The notes under the pieces are model-generated. The model did no database searches, was not told where the DNA came from, and saw only the letters and a program-made list of their open reading frames with translations. The translations under genes were made by a program, and so were the position numbers. A stretch of 64,000 bases of DNA from Spisula solida (lineage: Eukaryota; Mollusca; Bivalvia; Venerida; Mactridae): assembly GCA_947247005.1 (NCBI GenBank), contig OX365949.1, positions 17,549,130-17,613,129 on the forward strand, in the 5' to 3' direction. How positions within the stretch are numbered: the first letter of the stretch is position 1; each line of letters opens with the position of its first letter. Positions 1 to 13,700 of this stretch are shown here, one piece after another.

Positions 1-262
1 AATAAAAGTTCTCAAGAATAGTCTTCAAAGTGAATTTGAACTTGACAAAGGATATAGATTTTATAGTAACACCTCCTGCGGTCTACTGATTAATGTTTAC
101 CAGTCAATGTACCTGCTCAGTGCTATACCTTACTGTTACAAGTGTTCTAGTTGAGTTCAAATCAATGACATCTCATTGTTAAGCAGGTACACAAACGCCT
201 GTCTTCTACACTGAGTCCTTGCAACATCAATTACATTTTAATACTGTTCTCCCTATCTCTCT

Positions 263-615
263 TCCTTGCCCTCGGCAGATCTTCCTTGCCCTTCACAGAT
301 TACCTCCCTTGCCCAAGGCAAATTATCTCCTATGTCATCTGCAGATTATCTGCCTTGCCCTTGACATATTACCTCCCTTGCCCTCGGCAGATAATCTTCC
401 TTGCCTTCGGCAGATTATCTCCTCTGCCCTCGACAGATTATCTTCCTTGCCCTCGGCAGATTATCTCCTCTGCCCTCGACAGATTATCTCCCTTGCCCTC
501 GGCAGATTATCTCCCTTGGCAGATTATCTCCCTTGCCCTCGGCAGATTATCTCCCTTGGCAGATTATCTCCCTTGCCCTCGGCAGATTATCTCCCTTGCC
601 CTAGGCAGATTATTA
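263..615. repeat. 23-bp satellite, about 15 imperfect copies
   Basis: The unit is close to attatctcccttgccctcg followed by gcag. Several copies are shortened to about 17 bp (attatctcccttggcag). Because 23 is not a multiple of three, the array is open in all three plus-strand frames and gives spurious repetitive proteins; I treat it as non-coding. Confidence 0.9.
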
Positions 616-2429
616 TCAAAAGAGGCAGTTAATAAATACTAACAATATAAATTTTGAGTAAATACATTTTACCCTATTTGGACTTAATAATTTATTGACA
701 AAACAATACCTTTTCAGAACAAGGCTGTATTCCAACTAAAGTGAATCGAAAAAATTGAGCCAGAAGACACAAGATAAAGCCCAAAGATTATTAATCATAC
801 TTAACAGAACTTTAGTTTTATATTAATGCAAAATAATTATATTTTTGCGACCGTCATAAAACATTTAGTGAATTATCAAACCAAATCGAGAAAATTTCAT
901 AATGTGCTACATATTTATCAACTTTACCAAATAAATAAAATATTTGATTATCTTAATACAATGCCATACATGAATAATGTCAACAAAGTCATAAAATAAA
1001 CTCAAATGTCATTAAAGTTCAAACCGAAATCATTCAAAATCATTCAATCTTCCATCGGATATCAGATCAGAGATCCTAATATATCTGTAGGTTATTGATC
1101 AAAATTGATTTTCACTACAAAACATTAAATACACAACACAGACTAATTTGGAAGTTTTAGCCTTGAAATATCACGAACATTTATCCCAAATTGGCACAAG
1201 TCCAGCTTTGTTTAACTGTCTATCATTTTCTACTCAGTACAACTCGATAATATTGTAAAATGATCTGTCCAGTTTGGATGAAATGAACATTATTTTGAGA
1301 ATCAATAGGAGATTATTAAAGTTTTTATAAATTTTTGGACAGAAATTTGAAAATTCACTTGACTTGTGTTGAAATTTGAAAATAGACAGACCAAATAAAA
1401 AATTGCATAAAAATCTTTCCCCCAAACGACAAAATTAATACAAGTATGTAAATACACTTAGAAGATTCAGACTGAGTAAAAAGCCTTTTTCCCTGATCTA
1501 TTAATAACAAATAGAAGTATGTATTTAAACTGAGCTTTGAAGATTCAGACCGATATTTCCTGAAGTCGTTTCCAGCCTAAACAATGTCAACAATGAATGT
1601 CATAGCTAGAAGTTGAGAGAAATTCCTCATACAGTTGACTTTTTTAACTAGCACTTATAATGCCTCCATACATCGGATATTAGTACCACAGCCTAGATAT
1701 CTAATGGAATATTCTTTCAAACAGAATAAATCAACCAGTCTCTATCCCCTCTAGCCATGGGCATTAACAATAAATGTGTGGATATTAGCACATTAAGAAT
1801 TCAAAGAAATGCTTGAGGCCTAGTTTTCCACCATGGAGCAGAACTAGTCAGATCAGCTCTCAATCGACTTTCATCTCCTATTTCTCTTACATTGTACATT
1901 ACAATAATGCAAGCAGTGAATACAATATGTACCCTTGAGGCACTTAGTAATAATACTTCTATTACATGAATGTTGTAAGATAAACATCACATCCACAGGG
2001 AAAAATCTACCAGTGCATGAAGGTTGCATGTCAGTGCACCACGGTCGCACCATTATAAACAAGCGTACATATAACTCTAAAACGCAATAAATTGCAGTAC
2101 AAAAGCAAACACCATATTGCCAATATTTTTGTTATGGATTGAAATCAAGGAAATAATAATGTTTGCCTATGAAAGCATTCAAACATTTGGCACAATATAT
2201 CAAGTTTGCAAGCTCCTAAATATTCAGAAACGATAAAAAAAGCGGATTTTGTGTTTGTTTTTGTATTGCAATTCATTGCGCTCGAGTTATATTACTCAGT
2301 CCATCTTATTCAATTTGCAAAAATATTTACAAGGTATAGTGTTGAGCCTTATCAACATTTGAGTAGTACATAATATGATAACATACGGGATGACAGGGAC
2401 ATGAAAATGAAGGACAACCAACGCTACTC

Positions 2430-2585
2430 AGCAGACCTGGTAATTGTTAATTGTTCTCAGGCCTGAAAATTCCAGTTCAAAGCCTGGAACTCCTTTTTTT
2501 CAATATAAACAAAGAAGTAAAATTCAGCATTTCAAAACCTGAAAGCAGGCACAGGCCTGAAACATACCAAGCCTGTGCTAGTAAT
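2430..2585. repeat. Dispersed repeat, copy 1 (second at 17185-17335)
   Basis: Both copies contain a CCTGGTAATT-type start, 'aaagcctg', 'aatata(a)acaaa', and a run of 'cctgaaa...aggcctg' motifs ending in a 'gcctgt(g)' signature. The two lie in the same orientation about 14.8 kb apart inside the RBL gene. The family is not one I can name. Confidence 0.55.
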
Positions 2586-2656
2586 ACTTTCTACAATTCA
2601 AAAACATTTATATTCAAATAGAACTTGGACCTGTATGGCCTGAATATTTATAAATA

Positions 2657-3689
2657 CGTGGGTAGATCCAAAAGTAATGTCACTGCTCCCATTGTGTGCT
2701 TGTTTATGGGCGTAGGTTCATGAAAACGTTATCAAAATGTACAGTAATTCATTTCTGATTAACATGAAACGTGCTGTGGTATTTGATTATCATAATTGAA
2801 TTTTACAAACATTCTAAATATATCAATGACGTCATGTCGCTGCACATAAAAATAACGTACGTTTTTCATAATCATATCAATTTTCTTTCATACACTATGT
2901 TAAAACATAAACCACCAAATCAGACGACAATTATCGGACGTCACCTTACAACTGTCTTTTGCTGAAATTTCAGTGGTGTCACTGAATTATGAAACACGCA
3001 ACAAACTATCAACAAACTGATTACTAAGTGAAAACAATGCAGATTTGTGCCAAAAAGACGCTGCGCGCAGTAATGCATTTTTTCTACAAGTTATTAAAGC
3101 AAGTTTAGAAACAACTGCGACAACATAGGCTTGTAGACATGTAGTATAAGCTTTTAAGGGATGGCCTTGATCGCATCAATGTCAACAGATGACCGGAAGA
3201 CTGGTATGTGGTAGCTCCGATAAGAACACCAAGTTTGTTTCTGACGCCGTAAATGCAGTTTGACGTTTCAATAATGCGACCATTGTGTTCAGAGTTAGAT
3301 TTTACTTGTGGGACTATCCAGATGACACATAGAAACAATTTTAACATGCCGATAGCGAGTGTTGGCTGGGTTGAACACTTTTAAAGGACAAATAAATGGC
3401 TGTATGAATTCAGGAGTCTTAAGAAGAATACCTGTGATGAACTTTTAAGAAGGAGTTAGTGCCACGGAAGTAACGTCATTATGACATCGTTGACGTCTGG
3501 CTTGCGGCGATGTCCGTTAGTATGCATAATGTATGTGCTAATATCTCAATAACTGTTCAGAGCATTTTCATGAAATTTTGTTATTATATTTAAAATAGAT
3601 TCATGTAACTTTGTGTAAAATGTGGTGGTTTTTCTTACATTGTGGACGATTTAATAACATCAGTGACATTACTTTTGGATCAGCCCACG
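2657..3689. mobile_element. Mariner-type DNA element, 1033 bp, TA target duplication
   Basis: The ends are inverted: the left starts CGTGGGTAGATCCAAAAGTA and the reverse complement of the right end starts CGTGGGCTGATCCAAAAGTA; 29 bp match with two differences. TA dinucleotides flank both sides (2655-2656 and 3690-3691). The AAAAGTAAT core of the inverted repeat is typical of mariner termini. No transposase is recognisable, so it is a non-autonomous or gutted copy. It contains an 80-codon minus-strand frame (3105-3347) described separately. Confidence 0.85.
3105..3347 (-). CDS. Small ORF with signal-peptide-like start inside a mariner-type element
   Basis: I do not recognise this frame. It starts with ATG and a hydrophobic stretch (MLKLFLCVIWIVPQV), then a polar region with two cysteine clusters (SNCIYGV near residue 31 and CCRSC at the end). 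It would be an 80-residue secreted peptide if expressed. It lies wholly within the 2657-3689 element and could equally be captured host sequence, the first exon of something larger, or a chance frame. There is no codon-usage evidence I can give for it. Confidence 0.2.
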   Translation of the reverse strand: MLKLFLCVIWIVPQVKSNSEHNGRIIETSNCIYGVRNKLGVLIGATTYQSSGHLLTLMRSRPSLKSLYYMSTSLCCRSCF

Positions 3690-4618
3690 TATTTGTCTGG
3701 CAAAAAATAGTGAAGTTTTCTTTTTCATTAAAAACAATTAATTTTCATTAACAGCTACAGTATATCAAAATGCAAATGTTTATACAATCAACATTTTGTT
3801 TCTTTTTTTAAATAATGATCCTGATGTCAGAAAACATTTATTGCTAACCTTTCTTCATGCTGCAGTAATTTGGGTTGGAGTTAACTATTGTATTTAATAT
3901 TTTAAAAGTTGTTTCAGCAAAAACACAATAAAGAAATGCAGTAATGGGTAAAGATGTACACACCATAAAGTAGTCTTTTTCAACGCATGGCTGGTTCATT
4001 GAACAAGATAGAGTTTAACTCTAACGGTGAAAAATACATCACTTGGTAAAAATCAGACAATAAACTTGTAATGAAGCAGCCTCATTTAAACACAATTTAC
4101 GCTATCAAAAATATTGTAACACTCAATTTGTACTAATTATACTCAAGACATGACAAGTAGTAAACTTGGACAAACATTTTTACAGTGAAGCAATTAAGTC
4201 AATTTGCTGATAAGCCAAGCTTCAAACCAATTTTCATGCTGTATTTAAGCATAATTTATTTATGTTTATACAATTTAGTCCTCATTTTTTAATGTTGCGA
4301 GTTATACTCATATATTAATATCCTCTCTCGAGCAACACCCTTCAGGAAACAAAAAACTTGGTTGTTGTACAGAGGTCATTATTCTGGATAGGTTAACTAT
4401 ATAGAAAATGGTTACTGAACAAAATGATTATGTTGCTTTATCAGGCCATTGCTTTATGGAGGGTCACTCGGCAAAGCCTCGTGTCATATAATTTTGCCTC
4501 GTGTCATATAATTTTGTCCACTCGTTTAATAAAACTCGTATGTAATGAGCACTCATGCAAGATCCTCTATAAATATACGACCATTACAATTTAATTAAGA
4601 AGAAGAATGTTTACTTAC

Positions 4619-4785
4619 ATCAGCATATTTTTTAATTCATCCGATGGTGCCGTCTTTCTTCCAGACAGTAAATGTTGCAATCGACTAACACTCTGCGTCG
4701 CCGTGGATACTGGTGTTATCGTCGGATCTTTTTCTTTTAAGTATCTTCGTCCCGTTAATGGCGTTGAGGGTGCCAAACTTCGAGT
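4619..4785 (-). CDS. RBL1: RBL exon 10 (linker and start of pocket A box)
   Basis: This is a 167-nt exon between GAACAG and GTAAGT. It encodes TRSLAPSTPLTGRRYLKEKD, then PTITPVSTATQSVSRLQHLL and SGRKTAPSDELKNML plus two bases. In vertebrate p107/p130 the STPLTGRRYL segment carries a CDK phosphorylation site and leads into box A; that role is family knowledge. Following exons were not found between 1 and 4618, so they probably lie outside the window. Confidence 0.95.
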
Positions 4786-7700
4786 CTGTTCAAAAGAAAG
4801 GTGACAACATGGACTGTCAGGGTAAGGCCAAGAATTTCTTTGAAAACATCGGCATGGACTAAAACGAACATGACAACGCTTTTCTACACTCCCGCTACGT
4901 CCACACTTCCTGCCGACGGAGAATGTCATCATTTTTAACTAATGCATGTTTCATTGCTAAGTCAATTAAGTCAAGTCATTCATTGAGAGCAATCATCATA
5001 AATATCTGTAGCGTCAGCAATACAATATTTGAAAATAACAATCACTAATAAATCAACATTATTTCAATATTACTAATAAATCACCATTATTGAAATCAGT
5101 CCTTTTTCACAAAATCACCAATATTGAAATCAATCACCAATATTGAAATCAGTCCTTTTTCACAAAATCAGTCATTTTTTACCCAGAGAACAAAGAATAT
5201 TGTCTCATTGAACAATTCATTCATTCACTGGAGGCTCACACAGATGAGAGAATTACTTTTATTTGCCTTGGATTTTCCCCTTTGGTTTGTTGTCAATGTA
5301 ATCATTAATCCATACACTATCTCTGTGATCAATCTAACGCCATAAAAAATTGAAAAAACAACTGATAGATCAATTTCTAACCACTTAAAACACTTCCCAC
5401 CAGAATGCGTTTTCCTGCCCAGTCTTGTCCTATAGATTTCCCACAAATTTCTCTTTTCTTTTAATACACCACAATAATTTCACACTTGACTACAATAATT
5501 ACAGCTTAACTATGTCCAAAGAACAATTAACTCTTTCAATTATTCTCCAATTAACTTCCAATCATTTCATCTTTTTTTCACCAGTATTTAGCACTGAGAA
5601 CAGCTGATGCAGTTAAAGCCCAATACAAGCAGACTGTGTTTATATCTATAAACGGCCTTAACCTTTACATACATATACACAGGACTTTAAACCTGTACTC
5701 GATACTACCTTTGTTCGATCACATTGCTCATGCAGTATAACAAGTCCAGGCATGCTATATATACAATACATTCATTATTAAGGACAAACTCGAACTAAAT
5801 TTAAAGCCGTATTCTCAACAGGCATTTTTTTGTTTGAGGTGTTAATGCGTTATTCATGGCCTTAAATATACAGTATTTACTTATTTCGGTAATGCAGTAA
5901 CAAAAGTTCCCTTCATACGGAGAAATTAGCAAAATATTAGCTTTACATCTGGGTAATAAATTACTATTGCTAGATTCATATTGACAAATTTAAAGGGATG
6001 GGTAGATTTATTTAAATGAAGGAAAAAACACAGAATAGGATTTTTTAATGAAGTTAATTACATTTAATGTTGGCGCCCTCACACTACTTCTGGGGATGGG
6101 GCCCTTAGCCTGCCAGAGGTTTTACCTATTAGTAGGATTTTTTTTAACTATAAAGAAGTAATACACTGTCACAGGAATCAGAAACCCACCATGCTATTCA
6201 TTTTTCCATGTTTTTTAAACTGAAAATCAGGGAATACCTTGTTTCGCGGAAAACATACTTCTCTGAATTTCGGTTAAAAATGTGATAGAGGGCCTCGATT
6301 GCATTAGGCCTAGGTTACTATGATGCGAGGACATCTAAGTAAAACACAGCATGTCTTCCAAAAGATTGAAGATGTATAAAACAGAATATTATGATGATAT
6401 TATTTATGTCTCTTTAATGCATGCAGGAATTGCACACACTCATGGGCGTGTCTGATTAGTACCAAGCTGCAAACAATTTTCCAACATGCCGTACATAATG
6501 TAATATTTATTATAATAATCCCTCCAAGCAAAATGAACATGAGATATCTATGTTTGCTCAATTTCTGTTTCAATATTACAATCTACCATACAGCTAACTA
6601 GAGGTTTACAAGCTAAGCTCCATGATTTGTACAATAAATGTTACACTATAAAACAGGTGTTGCAATATTATGTTAAGAAAGAGCCAACAATATTTCCCTA
6701 TAATAATCCGAAGAATTAAGAAATTCTTATTTTACATTAGTACATTGAATATGAGTTAAGCTAGGTTTCATAATCTAATAACCATGGCCCCCAGATTGGG
6801 GTATAAGTAAAATTTAGAATACATTTTATATTACAGTTGCCAATATTAAAAGGGCAAACTAATTTGACTACGAGACAGACATATCTACTGTATTCTGACC
6901 GAGTTAATTTTCATTCCTGACAATATTGACCTAGCTTTCGGCTTACAAACATATAAATCATTTATCAGAATGGACCCATGTCTGGATTCAAACATTTATC
7001 CTCCTACTCCCCCAAGGTAGATCCATATCAAATGTACATTTTGTACCCGGCAAGGAGACAGCATTCTTAACACCGTAGTCCTTGCCTACATTTTTCACGA
7101 CCACTTTCCCATACGACAAGTTGCCTAGAAAAATCACTTGCCCCGAACAGTTTACTTGCCCATCAAACAGAAGTTTCTTCAAGCCATTTTACTATGGTGT
7201 AAAAGAGACATTTATTGCAATTGAAAGTGCTCCCATACTTTTATTTTACAATATTCTATCAATTCCTGACTCATATTTTGTACCAATTATTCGCAATTCC
7301 TGTCAAATTTCACTTGCCCGAGCTATCATTTACTTGCCGCAGGCTGCGGGTATCTGGAGAGTGGGGTAAGGTGAAGACTGCACAGTTACTAAACATTACC
7401 TAAATGTATATTTCTACTATTGTTGTAAGATAATCTTGATCCAAAATTTACATTAAATTTCCAGAAACATAAAAGTTTTTCTCAACACCATTAATAATGA
7501 AGGTTCCTACTGAGGCATTATGTCTAATGATGCCAATCCTGAATATGATTAGCAGCTCAGTTTCTGGTGCCATTAGAACACATCCCTACAGCAAAATTAT
7601 TATTATTATTCAGTAAAACTCTTATTCAAACAGTTTATTTACACTCGCATAAAACAGACATATTACTTGAACATGAAAGAAATTACACTACATAAACAAG

Positions 7701-10700
7701 ATGTTTGTAAAACATGTATGCCCCCACAACAGCCCAATAGTCAGAAATGGTAAAAGTCACAGTGACTTCAAAATCAATAGGGGTCATCTACTGTTGATGA
7801 CCAACCTTTATGTAAAGTTTGAAGATCCTAGAGCAAAGCGTTCTCGAGTTATTGAAGGGATACCAATTGGTCTACTGACCGACAGACCAGCCGACATGTG
7901 CAAAGCAATATAACCCCTCATCAAAAATGGGGGGCATTATAAACAAGTAATTAAGAATTGCAAGCAATACAGAAGTCCCCTACCGGTTTTAAGCCATTTT
8001 CAATGTTTCTGTTGCCATAGCAACCTCAATTTTGGTCGGAATCAAAATATGTTTAAACGTGCATTATCCCCTTATTGCCCCCTATCCACATACCAAGTTT
8101 CATAAACCTAGCTTGCTTGGAAACTGTTATTTCAGGATCCAGATTTTTTGACGGAAGATGGACGGGCTGCATATACAGTAGAACCTTCGGACCGGGGAAA
8201 TATGTGGGGTGATCAAAAAGAAATGAGACCAACGCTGTAAAATGACAATGAATACTGATATAAATAGGACAAGTTGTATGCCTATTACAAAATATATCCT
8301 CTCTCCGACTGCTGAGTTTCCAAAATATTCATTTATTACATGAGATATCAGCGGTTTCGCAACCCTGGGTACAGCGACTCACCGCACACAATTGACGTCA
8401 ATGACGTCATGTACGTAAACGGTTAACTATTCGAACTTCACATTGCTCCAATAAATCGCTCATGTCTCCATATACATAATAAATAATTTTACCATTTATT
8501 CAGTATTTAGCAAGAAAGAGTGTTCGTTTGTATAAAAACATTTCAGTAGCAATAAAATATCAAGAATTTGTTAAATAATTCTTCTAACATTCTAATTCAC
8601 AGTTACAATGTCCTTGGCGGTCTTCATTAACTATTTAATGGATGTATAAGTGTTTAAAAACTCGTTACAATGCAGTCGAACACAAACAATTGTTTGGTAC
8701 AGTAATTATCACAACTTGTCGCCGACTACGCGCGGTCGAACAATCAACGAACCAGTTTGAGGCATCTAGGGTGTTCGAGGCAAGTACTGTTCGAGGCATC
8801 GAAGTTCTATTATATATTTAAACTAGTGCAGCAGTGATTCTTATTGAACAGAATGTAACAACCAGTGCCCATAAAATGGGAAATTTCAGCACGACAATTG
8901 GGAATGAATAAAAAATATTATTTGGTTATTAATTGTTAATATTGTTCTATATTCTACTGATAATACTCGAGTTATATGTAGCAACAACTTTTGCAAACCA
9001 GCGAAAACAAAACGGGCAAAATATGCAATATTTTTAGGAAAAAGTTATGACTTTTTGGGACATAGAAATTCATGCCTTCAGGCATATTATGTCGACCCTC
9101 CGCACACGTTGAAAAAAAGCACCAACTTAAATGTGCCAAGATACATCAGAACCCATCATGCATAAAGAAGAAATGATCTATACCAACTTTAATTTGACCT
9201 TTGACACTGACCTTAACCTTTGAGGAACCTGGGTTGCTCATGACACTCTGATTTTTTTATTATTGGGGGGGGGGGGGGTACATTCATGCCAATTATAAAC
9301 AAGATTGGTCAATGCATGACAAAAAGTAATGGTCTGGACAAATTTCAACTTGACCTTGGACCTCCAACTGTGACCTTGACCTTTGAGACAGGAACCTGGT
9401 GTTGGGCATGACACTCTGTCTTGGGAGGGTTATCATTCATACTAAATATAAGCAAGATTGGTCAATGTATGACAAAGTTATGGTCCAGACAAGCTTTAAT
9501 TTGACTTTTGACATCCAACTGTGACCTTGACCTTTAAGATGGGAACCTGGGGATTGAGCATGACACTCCTTCTCATGGAAGTGAACATTCTAACAAATAA
9601 GCATAACAAAGTTATGGTGCGGACAAAATTGTACGGACACACGCATGCACATACACCAAAAGTGGCGATCAAATCTCGCTCACCACAAGCAGGCTCAACA
9701 AAAATGGAGGTTAATTTGCTAGGGGAAGGTGCCTGTATTCAGCCCTAAAAATAGCCCAAAAAATCACTGGAGCCATCACTGGAAGAGTTAGGGAAATCAA
9801 TGATAGCACTTTTGTAGATAGGAATGAATTTCATTACATGCCAAGTTGCCAACAGTGAAGCCATGCTACAGCTTTTGGTGATGAAAGCTGATGACACTGA
9901 AAATAGTGTCGAGTTTAATTACACATAACAAAATTACAACTACTTTGACCTCCTTTTGGTGATATTCGTGTGCTCAACTTTGCAAATCACATGACCTGCA
10001 GATTTTTTGTGGCATCATTGCCGCATGCATTTTCATAATACTATGAGACATATATGAAAGTGATAGACTGGATATACAAAATGCTCATGTGACCTTTGCC
10101 AAGCTACTATGACCTGACCATTGAAGTTTGATGACTTAAATGTCATGGCCTAGCAAAAAACCTGTAACCTTCCATTCCCTAGACGGACACTTGATATTAT
10201 CACTAATATTCTATGACAGACTTCCTGATAGTTTCAAAAGCATTTCAGCACATTTAGAAAGACTATACACATGAGACTCACTGAAATTAAATCTGTCCAA
10301 ACATGTGAGACATTCATAATACAACTTTTTATTAGAGCTGTCATTGATTCAATTTGAGGCATATCGATGATTCTGATATATCCGTTATCAAGTATTGACC
10401 ATAAATCGATATATCAATTTACACACATATAGCTGATCCAGTAACATACTCTTTAGTCATGATTCACTATATATACTGGGTATGATACAGCAGCAGCTTT
10501 GGTTCAAGTTTTGTCAACTTGTCAACTTCTAAATTTAATCAAGAAGTGTTTTGTGTTTGCATGGTTATTTATTCATGTATCAATATTTCAAAATGTAACT
10601 AAATTGGCTGAAAAATATCAGCGATACATCAATATCCTTTCTATAAATGACTGCTCTACAGTTTAAAATCTGAGTACCTTCTTCAATACCAGAAGTTCGC

Positions 10701-13700
10701 TCAGCTGACATTTTTTCAAGCAACGGGAAGTAGAAATATTTTACCAGTACCCAAACCAGCCTGACCCAAAAAACGCATTCCGATACGCTTAAGCGCTGGG
10801 AACTAAACACTGAACCAAATTTCCCGGCGCTATTTATAAATTCTGCCAAAATTTGACGACAGTTGATTAATGTTTACAAATCCAAAATACATAGGTTTTA
10901 TCCATTTTCTATTCTAATTGTGTTAAAAAAGTGTTGATTTCCTTCAATTATTACTGTATGATCGAATGTGCTCAGTTAATCGAGAAGATAGTGAATATTT
11001 CTACTTCTGTTGCTTGAAAGAATGTCAGCTAAGCAACCTTCTGGTATTTAAGAAGGCAGAACTACTCAGAAATGTTTTTTCGTACCAGTATAAGTTTTTT
11101 TTAAATTGTGCTTGTGCCTTTGTCTTCAAAATGTCTGACACATTCTTAAACTTTCGAGAAATCTTGATTTTAAAACAGTGAACACTCACCTGATCAACAT
11201 GCTGTTGTAAACTGGTTCTCTGCTGCATTCTCTCGGATAATTCCCCCGTCATATCATCCCGACATTTAGCTGGGGTACCAATCTCTTCATCTGCATCATC
11301 ATCCAGGAATATTCTTTCATCAAAGTCCCCTACACTTAACACATACTCCTCATATGCGTTGTTCACAGCTTTCCTGTAATAGACATCATAACAATAAGTT
11401 TACACATGTGTGGATGGCAGGAAACGTGTCATACATATCATTAAATCACAAGTTTTCGTAAGTACAGGAAATACTTCATTGGGAAAACCTGAGTTTACAA
11501 CAGTTTGAAGCTTAACTCAGATTGATAACTATCAATCATACAGACCACATTAAAACATACAGACACAACACTCTCCACCATCCTAAAACATTGTCTTGCT
11601 AACTGAAGTTTAGATCGATAGATTGATGATTAGATAAACGGGTTATTGACACAGAAACGTAAATATCTCACCAAGGGCCATAACTCCTGCAATAGTCAGG
11701 ACATTTATCACAAAAAGCCTTGGTACAAAGTATTCATGTGAAGTTTCATTGGAATCAGACTGATGGTTAAAGTGAAACTAGCGCAGACAAACTTTCCATC
11801 CAGACTGGCAGGAGATATTTTTTGTCTGTGGGCACTTCAATTTTCTTAGCAAATGCCTTTTTATGTAGGCCACTATAGTATTAGAGACCTTATAAACAGA
11901 TTTATAAAGATGGCCTATTTGTACAGGAAATATTATCCCTCACCATTCTCAAGTGACTACACAGTAGATTTGTTAGATTTGGCAAAGGGATTTTTTTTAT
12001 CCAAATGAACCAAAAGCAAACTTATTGTTTCTAGAGTAAGCAAGATTTTTCAAATGATATTGCCTGTAAAACTAGTTTTCATTTTACCCCAGATAGCCCA
12101 GTAATAAACATTGTGCTCAAGTTTCATCAAGATTTATGTGCTCAATTTTTATCAAGATGTATAAGCTATTTTACCCCAGATAGCCCAGTAACAAACACGT
12201 CTTCTAGTCAAAAATTACTTCATAAACGTGCATAATCCCCTTATTGTCCCCTATCCACATACCAAGTTTCATAAACCTAGCTTGGAAAATGTTTGAGTTA
12301 TGTCAGGATCCAGATTGTTTGAAGGACGGACTGACTGACTGACAGAGGGCAAACCTATAGTCCCCTCCGGTCAAAAACCGGTAGGGGACTAAAAAGGAAT
12401 TCTTTCGAAAGTCATTAAGCTACACTGGACCAATACTTTGGGAAAAGATGCCTTTTTATATAAGAACTGCTAGCTCTCTCGAACGATTCAAAAGAATGTA
12501 TTTAAAATGGAAGTTTCCCGACTGGGACTACCAATAAAATAAGTATGTTCTATAATCATTGTAAATATTATGTTATTGTCTCTTAACTTGTTTATATTAT
12601 GTCATTGTATCATAGTGAGTATTTGAATAGCAAAGTCGTGTTTATACAAACTCTTCATTATTCATCTTAGTTAATATGTTTTATCTACTTTGAAACTCAT
12701 TCAATTGTTATGTTTGCTTATTTTCATTTCATTTGTTAAGTTTACTCTGTTTGCAACTGTCATGTTAATAGTTTATTAGGACAGACATGATAATTATGGT
12801 GATCCCAATAACAACCCTATTCAAAATCAGGTGAGCTAAAAACTCTACACAACCCACAATTTAACCAAAAGATATTTGAGCTCATACTGCTGGTCTTGTA
12901 CTATGTATTAACATGATAAACACAATTTTAGACATATGTTACCCCCCCCCCCTGCCTTTTACTGCTATAACATTTATTACCTCTCCTACCTTTTACTGCC
13001 CTTAACATTAGTTACCTCCCCTGCCTTTTACTGCCCTTAACATTAGTTACCTCCCCTGCCTTTTACTGCTATAACATAAGTCACCTCCCCTGTCATAAAT
13101 AGTGACTAACATTAATTACTTCCCCTACCCTTAACTGATGTCAACCTTAATACCTTCCCAGCTCTAAAACTTATTTCGGCAATCCTTCACTGACTTTTAC
13201 TTTTATCACATCAATCTAAAATTTCCACAGAATAGTGGAAGACTCATATATCCCTATAGAGTTGTAATAAAGCAGGTTAACTAGTAACATGTGACGTAAA
13301 TGTTAATATCAGAGCTACAGATAAGGTTTTAGTCAATTGGGTATTTTACCCCCGAGTTTCAATTTTGATTGGGTTTTGACAAATTTTAATTGGGTATTTA
13401 ATAAAACTCAACGGGTAAATAAGCTTTTATGTACTATTTTTCACTTTAACATACTTTTCTATTTGGGTATTTCAAATTGTCTTTGCTTTTTCTTACTCTC
13501 TCCTCTCAAAATCTATTGGGTTTTAACGAAAATTAATTGGGTAATTACCCCAAATACGCAGCTTATCTGTAGCTCTGTAATATGGTGCAACCAATATGAT
13601 ACAATGATGCAGGTACTGCTTCAATCAATGAGTAAACAATGGAGCCATCAATGAAGGTGATGAATACCTCTTTAAACAAACGGCAGTAACTCAATGAAAA

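Larger units (their letters stand above)
1..4618. other. RBL intron or downstream region, repeat-rich, no exon found
   Basis: I looked for the continuing RBL pocket exons on the minus strand and saw none. The stretch holds a 23-bp satellite near its left end, a copy of a dispersed repeat at about 2430-2580, a mariner-type element at 2657-3689, and a doubled 23-bp motif (cctcgtgtcatataatttt) near 4475-4515. The remainder is AT-rich sequence without recognisable features. Confidence 0.6.

Noticed and set aside
219..642. Open frames over the left-edge satellite
   Set aside because: A 23-bp unit is open in three frames at once; the peptides are by-products of the repeat.
1871..2062. Minus-strand frame as a further RBL exon
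   Set aside because: The translation has no likeness to the pocket domain and lacks matching splice phase.
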